A DNA stretch of 22,602 nt from Saccoglossus kowalevskii (Eukaryota; Hemichordata; Enteropneusta; Harrimaniidae). Below the pieces are notes generated by a model, which was not told the DNA's origin, ran no database searches, and worked only from the letters and a program-made list of their open reading frames with translations. Shown one piece after another: positions 8,598-19,411 of the stretch; position 1 is the stretch's first letter; each line of letters starts with the position of its first letter. Location: contig NW_003120423.1 of assembly GCF_000003605.2 (NCBI RefSeq), positions 211,519 through 234,120 on the forward strand, read 5' to 3'. The position numbers were made by a program, and so were the translations under genes.

Positions 8598-11500
8598 GTA
8601 AGCTAAAATATAATGAGCTACTAATTATTTACAACATTTTATTGGTGTATCCTTTCATTGGTGACTGTAACTTACTGTGAATAACAAATTTTAGTATAGC
8701 ATACCTACAGTACTAATTAAAATTTTCAAATTCAAACAAATCCTTTAGGAATATTACCTGGATTTTCTTTTAACCAATTTGTTGTCACAGGAATATATTA
8801 ATAAGGTTTTAAATACATTCTATTGTTAATTTTGAATATTCACTAGGTTTTAATTTAGCACATTTAGCTATCTGGTGATATAAGCGACAATAAAACCCTG
8901 CTAATAATTAAGCCCTAAAAGGTTTATTTAAGTTGTCAGGCAGCAAAATACTTGTCTCCTTGCTACTGCTGGTCACCTATTTGTTAAATATTTTATTTAC
9001 ATATGCCTGACGATTTTTCCAGTTCTTTAACAATATGCATTCATCATAGAATTTTTTTCTTCTTCAAAAACTGCCAGCTCACCTCCAGATATAAAATGGG
9101 GATCCCCTAAATCTGGTTACCTACTCACAAAATTACGAAAAAAAAACAGTTGCTTGAAAGCTTTGTTGAACCATATTCTTTATTAGAATTATCAAGTATT
9201 TGTAATAGAAGTGATAGATACCTTGCTGCCCAGAAGGCTCACTATTCACAAGTGCTTTTCAACTAGAAAACAACAATACTGTGATGGTATGCATTTCCAA
9301 ACTGTTACTGTTACTCTTAAGAACTTGATGCCATTATTTGGCTTATTTACTAGTGTCTGGTAAGATTAGAGTCTCTTTCGGAATTGATTTACCTTCAGGG
9401 TATATGAAATGTTATGTTTCAGCTAATATCTTTTGTAGAAAAACTGTCCACACTCTTTGTTGTGTTTCATACATTGTAAGCACTCTGATCATCAACAGAA
9501 CTGAGATTATTGTTCAGGTGTTTAGTTTGTAGATGTCTTTGTAAAGTAATTTTGAGTCTTTAGAAAAGGAACTGAACTCTTACAGATTGATGATTTTTGC
9601 AAGGTTTGGTTTTAAGTTTAATGCTGCCTTGCACTGCAAATTACTGTAGTTTTTACAGTCCAAGTGTTTTTTAATCATATTGCTATATCGGTATATTAAA
9701 ACAGCCCCATTGTTGGTTAGCTAACTCACTGACTGCTTTACTATGGACATTCATCTTGATGTTGTTATTTAATCAGAACTGTATGGGTAAAAGCAGTGTC
9801 AAAAGGAGACATTAAAATACTATGGTCATTTCACCATACTACCAATAAGTTTGCTCAATTTGTAATGTAGCTGGTTATGGTGCCGGAATTTCATAAAAAT
9901 ATTATATGATTCTCTCATTCATTTCAAGGGATGATTTGAAAGTTACTCGTTTCAAAACTACAGGATTGTATATTGTCAATATTAACTTTACTGCAAAACA
10001 TAACTAACACATGTATATTGATAAATACAATCTACCTATTCCACAAGAGAAACATTTCTGTAAACATTTCTATTCAGGGATGTGCACAATCTATTTTCTA
10101 TGTTCTTAAAACTAGGAGTCACAGTGGCTACTCGTGGAATTACATCACTATTAAATAGCAAAGTGAGGAAAAAGAAATCGTTTACTGGATTGAATTATTG
10201 AAAAATGCCGTAAATACGAATGATTAGTAAACCCACATTCCTTGGTCATTGATAGGCTTGTTTGGAATCCAAATTGTAGTAATAAGATTAAAATACCTTA
10301 TTAATTAGATTAAACAGATTTATATTAATGAATTCCTTAAGTACCATGCGGCCCGTACAATAGGTTCATCTCCCAATAGTTGATAACAAAATAGTTTAAT
10401 TTAAACACTTTGAAGAATTCCATTCTTTCATACATGTAGGAGCACACATACACCAAATATTGCATATATTGTACACTTTTGTTATTTTAATGTAATCTTG
10501 TGCTACTAATGGAGAAAATACTGCATCTCAATATTTATATATTTTGGTATTATTAATTCAACTTTGTACAAGATCTTTCTGAAACTTAAATAATGTAAAA
10601 TATTCATCTTTAAATCAGCATTTTAAATTTGTCAAAATGGTAGCTTATTTTAAATTTGTAAACACGTTATTATAAACAAAAATCAAAATCAGGGCTATAT
10701 ACATGTATCAGCATTTAACTAGTACCATATTTAAAAAAACAACAACTCTGTGAAAAAAACACAACAAATACCAGCTGTTTCAGTATGAACAATAATCCAT
10801 AAATACTGTGTTCACAGTCGAACAGTATTGTTCAATCATCAATAGATATCCTGTCACCACCAGAAGGGAATCAAGAGTGGTTTAAACTATCATTTCATTT
10901 CATACAGCCAACAACCTTTGTATTCCCTACTCTGCATTTCAATATGTGGCTTTGGATATAACTAGCTGCCGCCACTTGAATCGCTTTAAAGGATTAATAC
11001 ATGTAGTTTAATGCTGATCAAGGGCAGTGGATAATTGGTATCACCTTGACAACACTGCGCCCTTGATTTTAATATAGCAATATTTTCATTCTGGCAATGG
11101 TTATATATTGTGTGTGTAATTATGTTTACTGTGATTGTGAAGTTCTGTTTTAATAATCAAGTAAATAGTTTCTCTTATGCTAACAGAATAAATGCCAGGT
11201 TATACACTTTAGGAACAGAATGGTATGTTTTACAATAAAAAATAATTTGAGTCAATCGATCACTGCTTTAATTAGGTCGATTATTTAGAAAATCTTTAAT
11301 TAATCCACTTTTATTTCATCCACAACTTACATGTACATCTTGGTTTCTGTTAACTTAGATCAGTCACCAACAAATCTAAAACTAAATTGAGTACAGGTCT
11401 GTGTGTGACCGTAGCTGAGAGTAGCTTGCAACCAGTTGTGATGCTTGCAAAAGCTTTAATGGAAATAAAATAAAATGTAAATATTAATATGAACAGAAAT

Positions 11501-14500
11501 ATATATTTGTTGTTGTTACAAAGTATATCTTAGTGATCATTAATGTTAGTTTTGTTATTCAGTGCATATGCAATTGTCATGGCTTTGTCATGTTTCTGTA
11601 ACCAGGACATACTGAATGGTGTTTACACAAAAAATACAACAAAACCTACAAAAAGAGAATGTCATTGCATTTCTCTTGGTTTCCTAATGGTTTCAGTTAC
11701 TATGAATGGGTTGGTCAGTATAAAGAATAAAAACCCAATGAGACATTAAGTTTAAATAGTACATTATGCATGTGACTGATAGCTGCCACATGTTTTCCTG
11801 GTAACTGTTTCTCTCTGCAATGTTGATTGCTTTCATTAAATATTAAGTGAGGATGTACTTAGTATTTACAATGTTCAGTCTCTGAGTTTTTGGTCAATTT
11901 GTCTTAATATTGATACAGGTCGATTTTTTTTGATTTTTTTTTTAAATGGTCATAAAAGTGTGATTTTATGCCGGTTTTTGGTAATATTTGAATATTTTTT
12001 TTTTGGCATCTTTCATAATTCTGACTAACAGTAACATTTTTAAATGATGTGCATGATGACCTACAGAATATCTTTTTATTTACAATTCTAGGAACTATGA
12101 AAATACTGAATTTTGTGTTAAATCTCACTAATCAGGGCTTACCTTGCCCATTCATTAATGGCTATTTTTTTTATACCGGTAATTTACAGTTGGCTAAACA
12201 AATAGTTTGTCAAAAAAAATCTTGATTTGTCTAACAGTTTGGCAAAAATTATTTCAACACTAGTGTGGGCTCTGCTAATGTAAAGCTATAGTCCATGAGG
12301 GCAAGGTGTTGTCTGATCTAATGCATACTTTACATCATTAGTTTGCATCTACAAACGTCTTTGAGCCCGAAATACAAGACTCTATGGTCTGGGTGTCTAA
12401 AACAAGATTGTATTCTCATCCCACTATATGACCTCATTCTTAGATGTAAACATGGTTTGTTTTGTGGTGCGTGGAAGTACTTCCCTAAAGATGTAATTAC
12501 AATTTCCTGGTGCAGTAAAAGTTCTACTGAATAATTTTTGGACAGAAATTTATAATGAAGACGATTCGTTAAATAAGCTTATTTGTTTATGTGACCTGGT
12601 GGTGTACTCGTTTCTTGACTTTTGTGAAAACCAAAGTAGGTGGTGAAACCCCGCTATTGAATTACATGCTGTATTATACCAGACACATTTTTGTCTCCCC
12701 ACTGTTTTTGTGTGTCTTTCTTGAATTGAAAAGCCCTAGTGAAGTGGAATTCAAATAAAATTGTTGATGTTCTTTCTCAAAACAACTAGCATAGTTTGTA
12801 GAGCCGAAAGTGGACAACTTTGACTCATACCCTGGTAGCATACTTGGAAATTTCTATTTCTACATTTACATATTTCCAAATCAATGACTACCGTTACATT
12901 AGATTAGGAGCTAGTATATTTAGCTGGCCTTTTGTGCTTGTTTTTAAAACTATTGTACGACTTCTACCTGAAAATACCACCTTGTGAAACAGGCTATAAT
13001 GTTCCTGGTCATAATGGAACTACAGTGTTGAATTTCTAAAAGTGGCTTGCACAAGGCTCAAAGTTTAGTTCTATAACACAATGCTACCAGTATATAATTA
13101 TATGCTACTTTGCCCCAAAAAGATCTCAAACTTGTCAATAACTAAACTATAATATTTGTTATTCAGACTTTCAATAGTTACTTCAGCCACATATAGATTT
13201 AAATTTTTTTGAAAGTGTCATGCTACACTGTTGAAATAAATGGTTTCCATTGACCCACAACTGTCCATTAATTTTGTAATCCTCCATGAGTAGTAATCAT
13301 CAGTTAAAACCAAAGATTACTCGGATTCATGTAACACAAGGGTTTATTTTTGTTATGTCATCATTTGGACACTAAACATTACTGTTTGTGTTGAAAATCA
13401 CAACCCTACTTTTGGAATTGGGTCTTTTTTATGTAATAGCAAAAAATGTGTTTTTCGATTCAAAAATCGACATATAAAAATAAACAAAGTTTGTGGCATG
13501 TCTGAGAAACTATTGCATGCAGGAAGTTTCTTTCTTGCATGCTTTGAAGTTTGAGGCAAGTCTACTTCAGGTCTTGATTGTTTCGGTATCTGCTAATTAT
13601 TAAGTTTTTCGTTCATATTCATTTATGTTTAGATCTTGTCTCTTTATGTCTTAATGTTTGTTTTTTGTATGTTTTTATATTGTTTTTGGCGAGACACAAG
13701 TGAAAATTATAGGCTAAACTTGTGATGTTTTAGAACATGTCACACTGCTAACTGATGTGTGTTTGCTGGTAACCATTATCTTTTAATATTAATACTGGTT
13801 TTTAATGGGGCACCTTCAGGTAAATCTAATAGCAAATTTACTTACTGGTTTAAAATTAGAATAGAAAAAGACAGATTAAATAACATGAAGAATCCTCTCC
13901 CATTATTTCATAGTGCAATACCAGTGACTGAGAACTCCCCCTTTTTAATGCATTATAAAAGTACAAGTACACTGGAAGGAAATATGTCTGTCTCCCTTGG
14001 TGTATCAACACATCTTTCATCTGTCCTTTGTACAACTGACAAGCTGAATATTGGAATGTTTCACTGCTAATGAATTGAAGTCATACAAGAGTTTACTATG
14101 ACCATTGTTTGGGAAGCGACATCACACGTACATGTCAAAACATCAAAATGTTTGTACAATAGTGATGATTGACTATTATCATAACAGTGGTGATAGAGAC
14201 ATCATTGTTCTTGCTTGTTGCAGAAATTGCTGTCAATAAATAGTATACTGTTCTGTATTTTTATTGAAGTGGTGTTTGGTCTTTTATTCTGATTTCCCAA
14301 ACCTGTATAGTTGTTGATTAACAGTACATTGCCTTAACTTCATCCAGCTACAGACAGTATGTAGTAGTATCGCCCCTACTTGTTGAATGTACTACCTATT
14401 CTGTCTCTGTCTAATTGCTTGTGGAACCAGTGTCTGTTAAAGGGAAAGGTCTCAATCCCATGGATTGTACACCAGGGAATCATCCTGTTGTTTACTCTGT
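8598..14500 (+). other. CDKL5 intron 3, proximal part
   Basis: The intron starts GTAAGC and no 3' end is found in the window. This 5.9-kb part is AT-rich and CpG-poor. I looked for the next expected exon (human: N-E-E-V-K-E-T-T-L-R-E-L) and did not find it. Open frames here, such as 13759-14070 (plus) and 11904-12128 (minus), have low-complexity translations and no splice or start support. An inverted repeat at 11017-11067 and a cluster of TACATGTA palindromes (10431-11335) are the only structures noted. Confidence 0.75.
11017..11067. repeat. Imperfect inverted repeat
   Basis: The left arm ATCAAGGGCAGTG (11017-11029) pairs with the right arm CACTGCGCCCTTGAT (11053-11067) except for two extra bases in the right arm. 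The 23-base spacer is ATAATT-rich. It could be a hairpin, or paired binding sites in an intronic enhancer. Confidence 0.6.
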
Positions 14501-15069
14501 TTTTAGCTCCCGTGAAACGGAGCATATGTGGTACCGGTGTCTGTGACTCTGTGACTAAATTTTGTTCCACTGATAACTCAAGATCTACAATTTCAATTCA
14601 AATGATATATGATGAGTAGATGCGCTGATTAGATTTTGGTGCAATTCCATGCATATTAATTTGTCAATTATTGCATTAATTAGTCCCCGGACGCAGTATA
14701 TGTATCTTAGAAATGCCTGGACCAATCACAATCAAACTTCACACATACATCATACATGATATTATACATATGCACGTCAATTTGTTTCATGATCTGATTC
14801 AAGATGACTGAACGGCGGCCATTTTTGTGCTAAAAATCATCAATATCAAGCATCTCTCGGCTGTTTACAGATGGATTTTGTTCAAACTTGGTATATACAT
14901 TAGACATTATGAGACCTTGATGCACGTCAATTTGTTTCATGATCTGATTCAAGATGGCCGAATGGCAGCCTTTTTTGTGCTAAAAATCATCAAAATCAAG
15001 CATTTCTCGGCTGTTTACAGATGGATTTTGTTCAAACTTGGTAAATAATTTTGTTTTTCAGATAAGATT

Positions 15070-15096
15070 CAAAATGGCTGACTGGCGGCCATTTTG
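15070..15096. repeat. Perfect 9-bp inverted repeat CAAAATGGC/GCCATTTTG (first B subunit)
   Basis: Arms at 15070-15078 and 15088-15096 are exact reverse complements around a 9-base spacer. Each arm contains an AAAATGGC core, which resembles a YY1 site. A matching structure lies in the second B subunit (15371-15397). Confidence 0.85.
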
Positions 15097-15370
15097 TTTT
15101 AATGAATGTGGTTCTTGTGCCATATCTCTGACTTGCTTTCACTGATTATGTTCAAATTTTAAATATTCATTATACATCATGTCATGGATAGACAAATGTA
15201 TTGGTTTGATGATTCTATTCAAAATGGCCGAATGGTGGTCATTTTTGTGCTAAAAAATCATCAAATATCAAGCATTTCTGGCATTTATGGATGGATTTCG
15301 TTCAAACTTGGTACATACATTAGACATTAGGGGTTCCTGTTGCACGTCATTTTATTTTTCAGATTGGATT

Positions 15371-15397
15371 CAAAATGGCTGATTGGTGGCCATTTTG
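15371..15397. repeat. Perfect 9-bp inverted repeat CAAAATGGC/GCCATTTTG (second B subunit)
   Basis: Arms at 15371-15379 and 15389-15397 repeat the structure of the first B subunit, with a slightly different spacer (TGATTGGTG versus TGACTGGCG). The arms are conserved while the spacer has changed. Confidence 0.85.
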
Positions 15398-15483
15398 TTT
15401 TAATGAATGGACTTCTAGAGCCATATCTCTGAAATGCTTTAACTGATTATATTCAAATTTTATATATTCGTTATACATCACGT

Positions 15484-15498
15484 TATATATATATATAC
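15484..15498. repeat. Short TA dinucleotide run
   Basis: A run of alternating T and A lies at the decayed 3' end of the composite repeat, next to a TACATGTA palindrome. Confidence 0.8.
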
Positions 15499-15884
15499 AT
15501 GTATTAAAAATGGCTGATTTTGAATGCTGTTCCAGAGCAATATCTCTCAATATGGACAAGTACTTGTGTGACGATCAGATACAAATGTCAATTTTAATGT
15601 TAAAAAATCATATTCTTGACATGGTTATATTCCAGCCATATTACTATAAACAAAACTATTTATCTTAAATTTGGTAACTAACGGGGACTGTCTTTAAAGT
15701 TTCTTAACAAATATTTGACTAGGGTGAGTAGCCTAATTTGCATATTGTAATATCGTATTCTGTCGCGCAAAAAAAAACTGGTAATATTTCATTGGAAGGT
15801 CTGCAAATTTGCAAATAATGATTTATTATATCATGATGGATGTTATTTGAGCAGATACAGCAACTAAAAACATCAAATGTATGG

Positions 15885-15930
15885 GGAGTATGCATGCGCA
15901 GTTACAAGAGTGACGCAGCCATTTTTTCAG
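15885..15930. promoter_or_regulatory. Cluster of NRF1-, CRE- and YY1-like motifs
   Basis: TGCATGCGCA (15891-15900) resembles an NRF1 half-palindrome, TGACGCA (15911-15917) a CRE-like site, and AAAAATGGCTGCG on the minus strand (15926-15914) a YY1 site. Such clusters are common in CpG-rich housekeeping promoters. They sit at the left edge of the CpG-retaining island. The direction of any transcription is not clear. Confidence 0.3.
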
Positions 15931-16339
15931 TTTGACGAAAAGGCAGTACCCTTTCCGATTTTCATGAACGCAAGTTCAATTTCACTTTGTGCGTCATATT
16001 CATCAATAGACAAAATCGAAGACAGATGCCGTACAACTTTCTGCCAATCTTGATTCGTAAATGTACTGGTTACATGTACAGTGTTCTCCTTGGGCCTGCA
16101 TCGCTTAGACAATAGCCGCATAACTTTCGTTTTGCCCACGATTCTGCAGTGTTCTCATTAGGTCTTTTAAGGGTATCAGATTCGATACTGTTCTTTCTTT
16201 CCACGATACTGTTTCCCTCAAGCTGGGCCGTTTCCAGGCCATTGTTTTGCAATGATGAATCAGAACAGAACAATTCGTGTGAACTGATCGATCCTAACTT
16301 ATTATCTGGATACTCATATTCACCTGCGGATACTTCGGC
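15927..16339 (-). CDS. Candidate nested coding fragment with overlapping frames (uncertain)
   Basis: Three overlapping minus-strand frames are open here. Frame A runs from a possible acceptor (CTTGAAAGTAG, exon start 16339) to a TAA at about 16070. Frame B runs from a TGA at 16157-16155 to a TGA at 15929-15927 and has a natural-looking composition (for example FTNQDWQKVVRHLSSIL). Frame C starts at an ATG in excellent context (ACAATGG, near 16242) and stops after 45 codons. I recognise none of them. A possible upstream 5' exon ends with a donor AAGGTCAGT at 16513. The DNA is CpG-rich, unlike the surrounding intron. It could be a nested gene, a decayed retrocopy with a frameshift, or chance. 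Confidence 0.25.
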
Positions 16340-16342
16340 CTA

Positions 16343-17350
16343 CTTTCAAGCATGAATATAGAAGGAAATCAACGATTTTTTTTCAGTATCGTTCCAGACT
16401 TTGCAAGAAATTTATATAATAATCACAGTGATCACTACTATTGGGTTCAAAAATTTATTTATGATCTTTCAAAATATAGTGGCCATGGCTGTCGGTTCAA
16501 CCCAGTACTGACCTTCACCGCTATTGCGACGCCACGAGCAGAGAAAAAGAAAGCTGAATCCCCGCGTCTACACTTAATTCATGTATAAGGCAGACACCCG
16601 ACAGCAACAGCAAGGAAGTTTGTCAGTTTTATTCAAGATATAAATTTTCTATTTTACGCATTGAAGCTACACAACGTGATCGAAAGCACTTCCAATGTGA
16701 TCTAATTTGTAAACAATCTCTTTGCACACGACTCCCAGTGTTTTCTCCTCGAGCAGACAGTAATGTTTCACATTTGTTTTCGCATGGTTTCCATCTTACT
16801 CAAATAAAACGAAGCAGTTGATTTCTATTTTACTTTTTTTACTTTACTATTTTACTTACTGTTTATTCTTGTTTGATATTTTTAAACAAAAATGCACTCA
16901 TTAAACAAATAGTAAATATGCGAGTTTTTTGTTTTTGCCGAATGAGGACAAGGAAGACAAAATGGCGGTAGTTTTGTGTAGGGTCAATTGCGATCTTCGG
17001 TTTGTCTCACAAATGAAATATTTTTTTTGAGTGATAATTTGATAGCAATTAAACAAATTTCAATCGTTGGCATATGTATGGGCTGGTTCACTTACTTTCA
17101 AGGGCTCAAAGTCCGGACGAACATTAAACTATGATGTTTTTATTTATCTGTTCTAGGTATGTTGTACAGACTTTTTAGTTGTACTATTTTGATGATTTAA
17201 TTTCAAGAATCTGTCAAGGAAACAATCTGTTGTTACTTTACATGTTCACGTAGGTTTAATTTAGCAGATTTTACTTGTCAGCGAAAATAGCGAAATTTGC
17301 CCATTGCGTCAGGAAGATCTATTTCGATTTGCTGCACTGAGGTTATTAAT
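16343..17350. other. Moderately CpG-containing intronic DNA, no firm gene
   Basis: CpG stays frequent to about 16610 and is intermediate to about 17350. A YY1-like CAAAATGGCGG lies at 16958-16968 (plus); its embedded ATG opens a 22-codon frame with no clear donor. A bZIP-like TTGCGTCA occurs near 17304-17311. The plus-strand frame 16352-16588 is probably a shadow of the minus-strand frames. Confidence 0.4.
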
Positions 17351-19310
17351 TGCGGTTTTTACTACTCCGTCGCTAATGACACTAATTACCAAGAATTAAA
17401 AAAAACAAGTGAAATTTAAGTCGCATTGGGAAAAAAAACCATAAGAAAATCAAAGCAAAAATTATTCAACTGCAGACGAGACAAACCCCGACCTCTAGAA
17501 ATACCTCATTCATAGAGTGCCTCATTAGTGCCCTTTGTTTACAAGTATAGTGTCCTTGCATGTTTTTCAAAATGCCCATATCAAAATCATATGTTTCCAT
17601 ATACAGTGTGTCATAGATTCTCAGACATCTTGATCAATTTTATTGATGGATTGACCTACATGCAATTACATTCACTTATTAGGCAAAGCCTATACCTTTA
17701 TAATACATGCTCTGATCACACAGGAGCTATTTACAGTTTAACTTTGATTATGTCATTTGTTTTGTATTCTAATTTTAATCAAGTATGTAATTTGCTTTGA
17801 GATTAAGCTTTACTGAAGGTACCCATCTATTATGAGAGGTGCGTAGCAAGGGATGATCTTAAAGGTCCTGTGGTCTGATTGCAAGATACATGTACAATTC
17901 CAGTTTGTGCTGTGTGCACTCTAGATTTGTCTTAATGTGTTTCTATTGAATTTTAAATCCTAGTAATCTATATTGTTCTATATTTAATCTGAGACTTGGC
18001 ATGGGCTTTCAACTGTGAATTAAACCACCTGTTTGATTCAAGCATATGATCCATGATTCAAGTACTGGTATACTAGTATTCTACTTTTTTCAACCACTAT
18101 AAAAAGTATAATAATTCAAGCTCTACATAAAAATATTAGAATAGGTATTAGCTGCAAGGTAATCTATTAAAAGTCAAATTGGTTAACGTGTTATGTTCAT
18201 ATCAAAATGTTCTTGCGTCTTTGTTTACAAAAACTAAAAGCATATTTTTCTCTTGGTACTTTAAAAGCAACTGTGACAATTGAAAATTTTATTTAGCTCT
18301 GTATTTACCTGTCACAACTAAAATCTGACAAGAATTGGTGAACAGGCCTTAATTGTGACCTACTGCAAACAAGCTACCAATGATGCATTATTCACTGGTG
18401 GATGTATGGTTATTGTTTAGTGCTTGACTAGTATGTATCTGTGCATTTATCAGTAAATTCCTGGCATATCTGTGTTGTGTTGTTAATAGGTGATGCATCT
18501 CACAGTTCTGCTCTGCTCCTTCAACACACATTTCTAACATGCCTTTGATGAAGCAGCTGACTAAACTTCAATCGCACACCACCATTTCCTCTGAAGACAA
18601 AGGGAAACAGTAAAAATTGTTTTCCCATGGAGATCTTAGGTTCTCTCTGTACAGAACCAGTCTGTCCAATTTCAGGCATTCCTTGCATAGTTTACTTTAA
18701 ATTATGTCATAAAAGGAGACAGGTCTTAGAGTGTTGTTCTGAAAAAATACTTGTGAATGCAGGGTGGATTTGGATGCAGTCAGAAGTTCCTTTTTTTTTT
18801 TTTTTTACTAAAGAACCATACGTGCCTGCATGTAAAGAACACTTAATAAACACAAATGGCTCTTTGTTTGAGGGATGTTGAATTGTCAAAACTACTGTCA
18901 GTTATTATTATTCCTAACCTCTATTCCTAAGTGAATAATATATCCATCTTCAAATAAGGCTCAACGTGACTGTGTATTGTACTTGTAGTGGCTTGAATCT
19001 AGTTTAGTATGCTAGTCATTGACAGGGAAAATAATAAAATAGTTTTAGACATGGTGGCTGATACTGTAATGCTTTCTTAAGTGTATGTTTCTGGTGACAA
19101 AAATAGAATACTTTGTTCTAGCCAAATATAGAAAGAGTTCATCATTCGTGATTGGTAAAGAATTAGTAGTAGTCCAGCATTGAGAGGAATTTAAATCTGA
19201 TCATCTCATAAATAAAATAATGAAGGTGTGCTTATAACAGTGGAAAATACAGTATTGTTAATAAAAATATTACAACTGACTTTACACGCTATCTTGCACC
19301 ATATGGTATA
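17351..19310 (+). other. CDKL5 intron 3, middle part
   Basis: AT-rich, CpG-poor intronic DNA. A run of 18 T occurs near 18790-18807. Short open frames (17528-17800, 18627-18881) have no domains or splice support. No repeat family, RNA gene or exon recognised. Confidence 0.7.
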
Positions 19311-19376
19311 CACCTGGGCATGGATTAGTGGCCAGCGTGTTTACCTCGCATCAGGCAGGCTGTGGGTTCAACCCCC
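19311..19376 (+). mobile_element. tRNA-derived SINE-like fragment
   Basis: The sequence has the layout of a tRNA-related SINE head. An A-box-like TGGATTAGTGG lies at 19321-19331 and a B box GGTTCAACCCC at 19365-19375, spaced as in tRNA genes. Between them CTCGCATCAGGCAGGC resembles a decayed anticodon and variable region. It does not fold as an intact tRNA, so I do not call a tRNA gene. It runs into simple sequence, as SINE 3' regions or slippage-prone insertions often do. The right boundary and family are unknown. Confidence 0.6.
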
Positions 19377-19411
19377 CCCCCCCCCCCACACACACACACA
19401 CACTCACACAC
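19372..19411. repeat. C(16) run followed by CA microsatellite
   Basis: Sixteen C (19372-19387) are followed by a (CA)n tract that degrades into CTCACACACTC. The tract abuts the B box of the SINE-like fragment. Length is likely polymorphic and error-prone. Confidence 0.9.

Larger units (their letters stand above)
14501..15600 (+). mobile_element. Composite dispersed repeat with hairpin head and alternating A/B subunits
   Basis: The region opens with TTTTAGCTCCCGTGAAACGG and AGC, an imperfect hairpin (14505-14523). It then contains diverged subunits of about 130-150 bp. A-type subunits (starting near 14773, 14921 and 15200) carry GTGCTAAAAATCATCAA and TGGATTTTGTTCAAACTTGG. B-type subunits (near 15060 and 15361) carry TTTTAATGAATG, CCATATCTCTGA and GATTATRTTCAAATTTT. 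The order is A, A, B, A, B, then a decayed piece near 15504. Every full subunit contains an imperfect palindrome of the form CAAAATGGC, spacer, GCCATTTTG; two are perfect in the 9-bp arms. No protein-coding frame is convincing, so the element looks non-autonomous. The family name is unknown to me. Confidence 0.7.

Noticed and set aside
13759-14070. 103-codon plus-strand frame in intron 3
   Set aside because: It lacks a good ATG start, domains and splice signals, and sits in CpG-poor intronic DNA.
16478-16503. Second SINE-like fragment (TAGTGGCCA then GGCTGTCGGTTCAACCC)
   Set aside because: It resembles the 19326-19374 element with about 23 bases missing between the boxes, but the match is too short to exclude chance.
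17205-17250. Possible CDKL5 exon 4 (reads E-S-V-K-E-T, similar to human E-E-V-K-E-T)
   Set aside because: The match stops after five or six residues and the following codons do not encode the conserved T-L-R-E-L segment. There is no good polypyrimidine tract in phase.
19316-19376. Functional tRNA gene
   Set aside because: Only the A- and B-box regions resemble a tRNA. An acceptor stem and a clear anticodon arm are not visible, and the 3' part is homopolymer.
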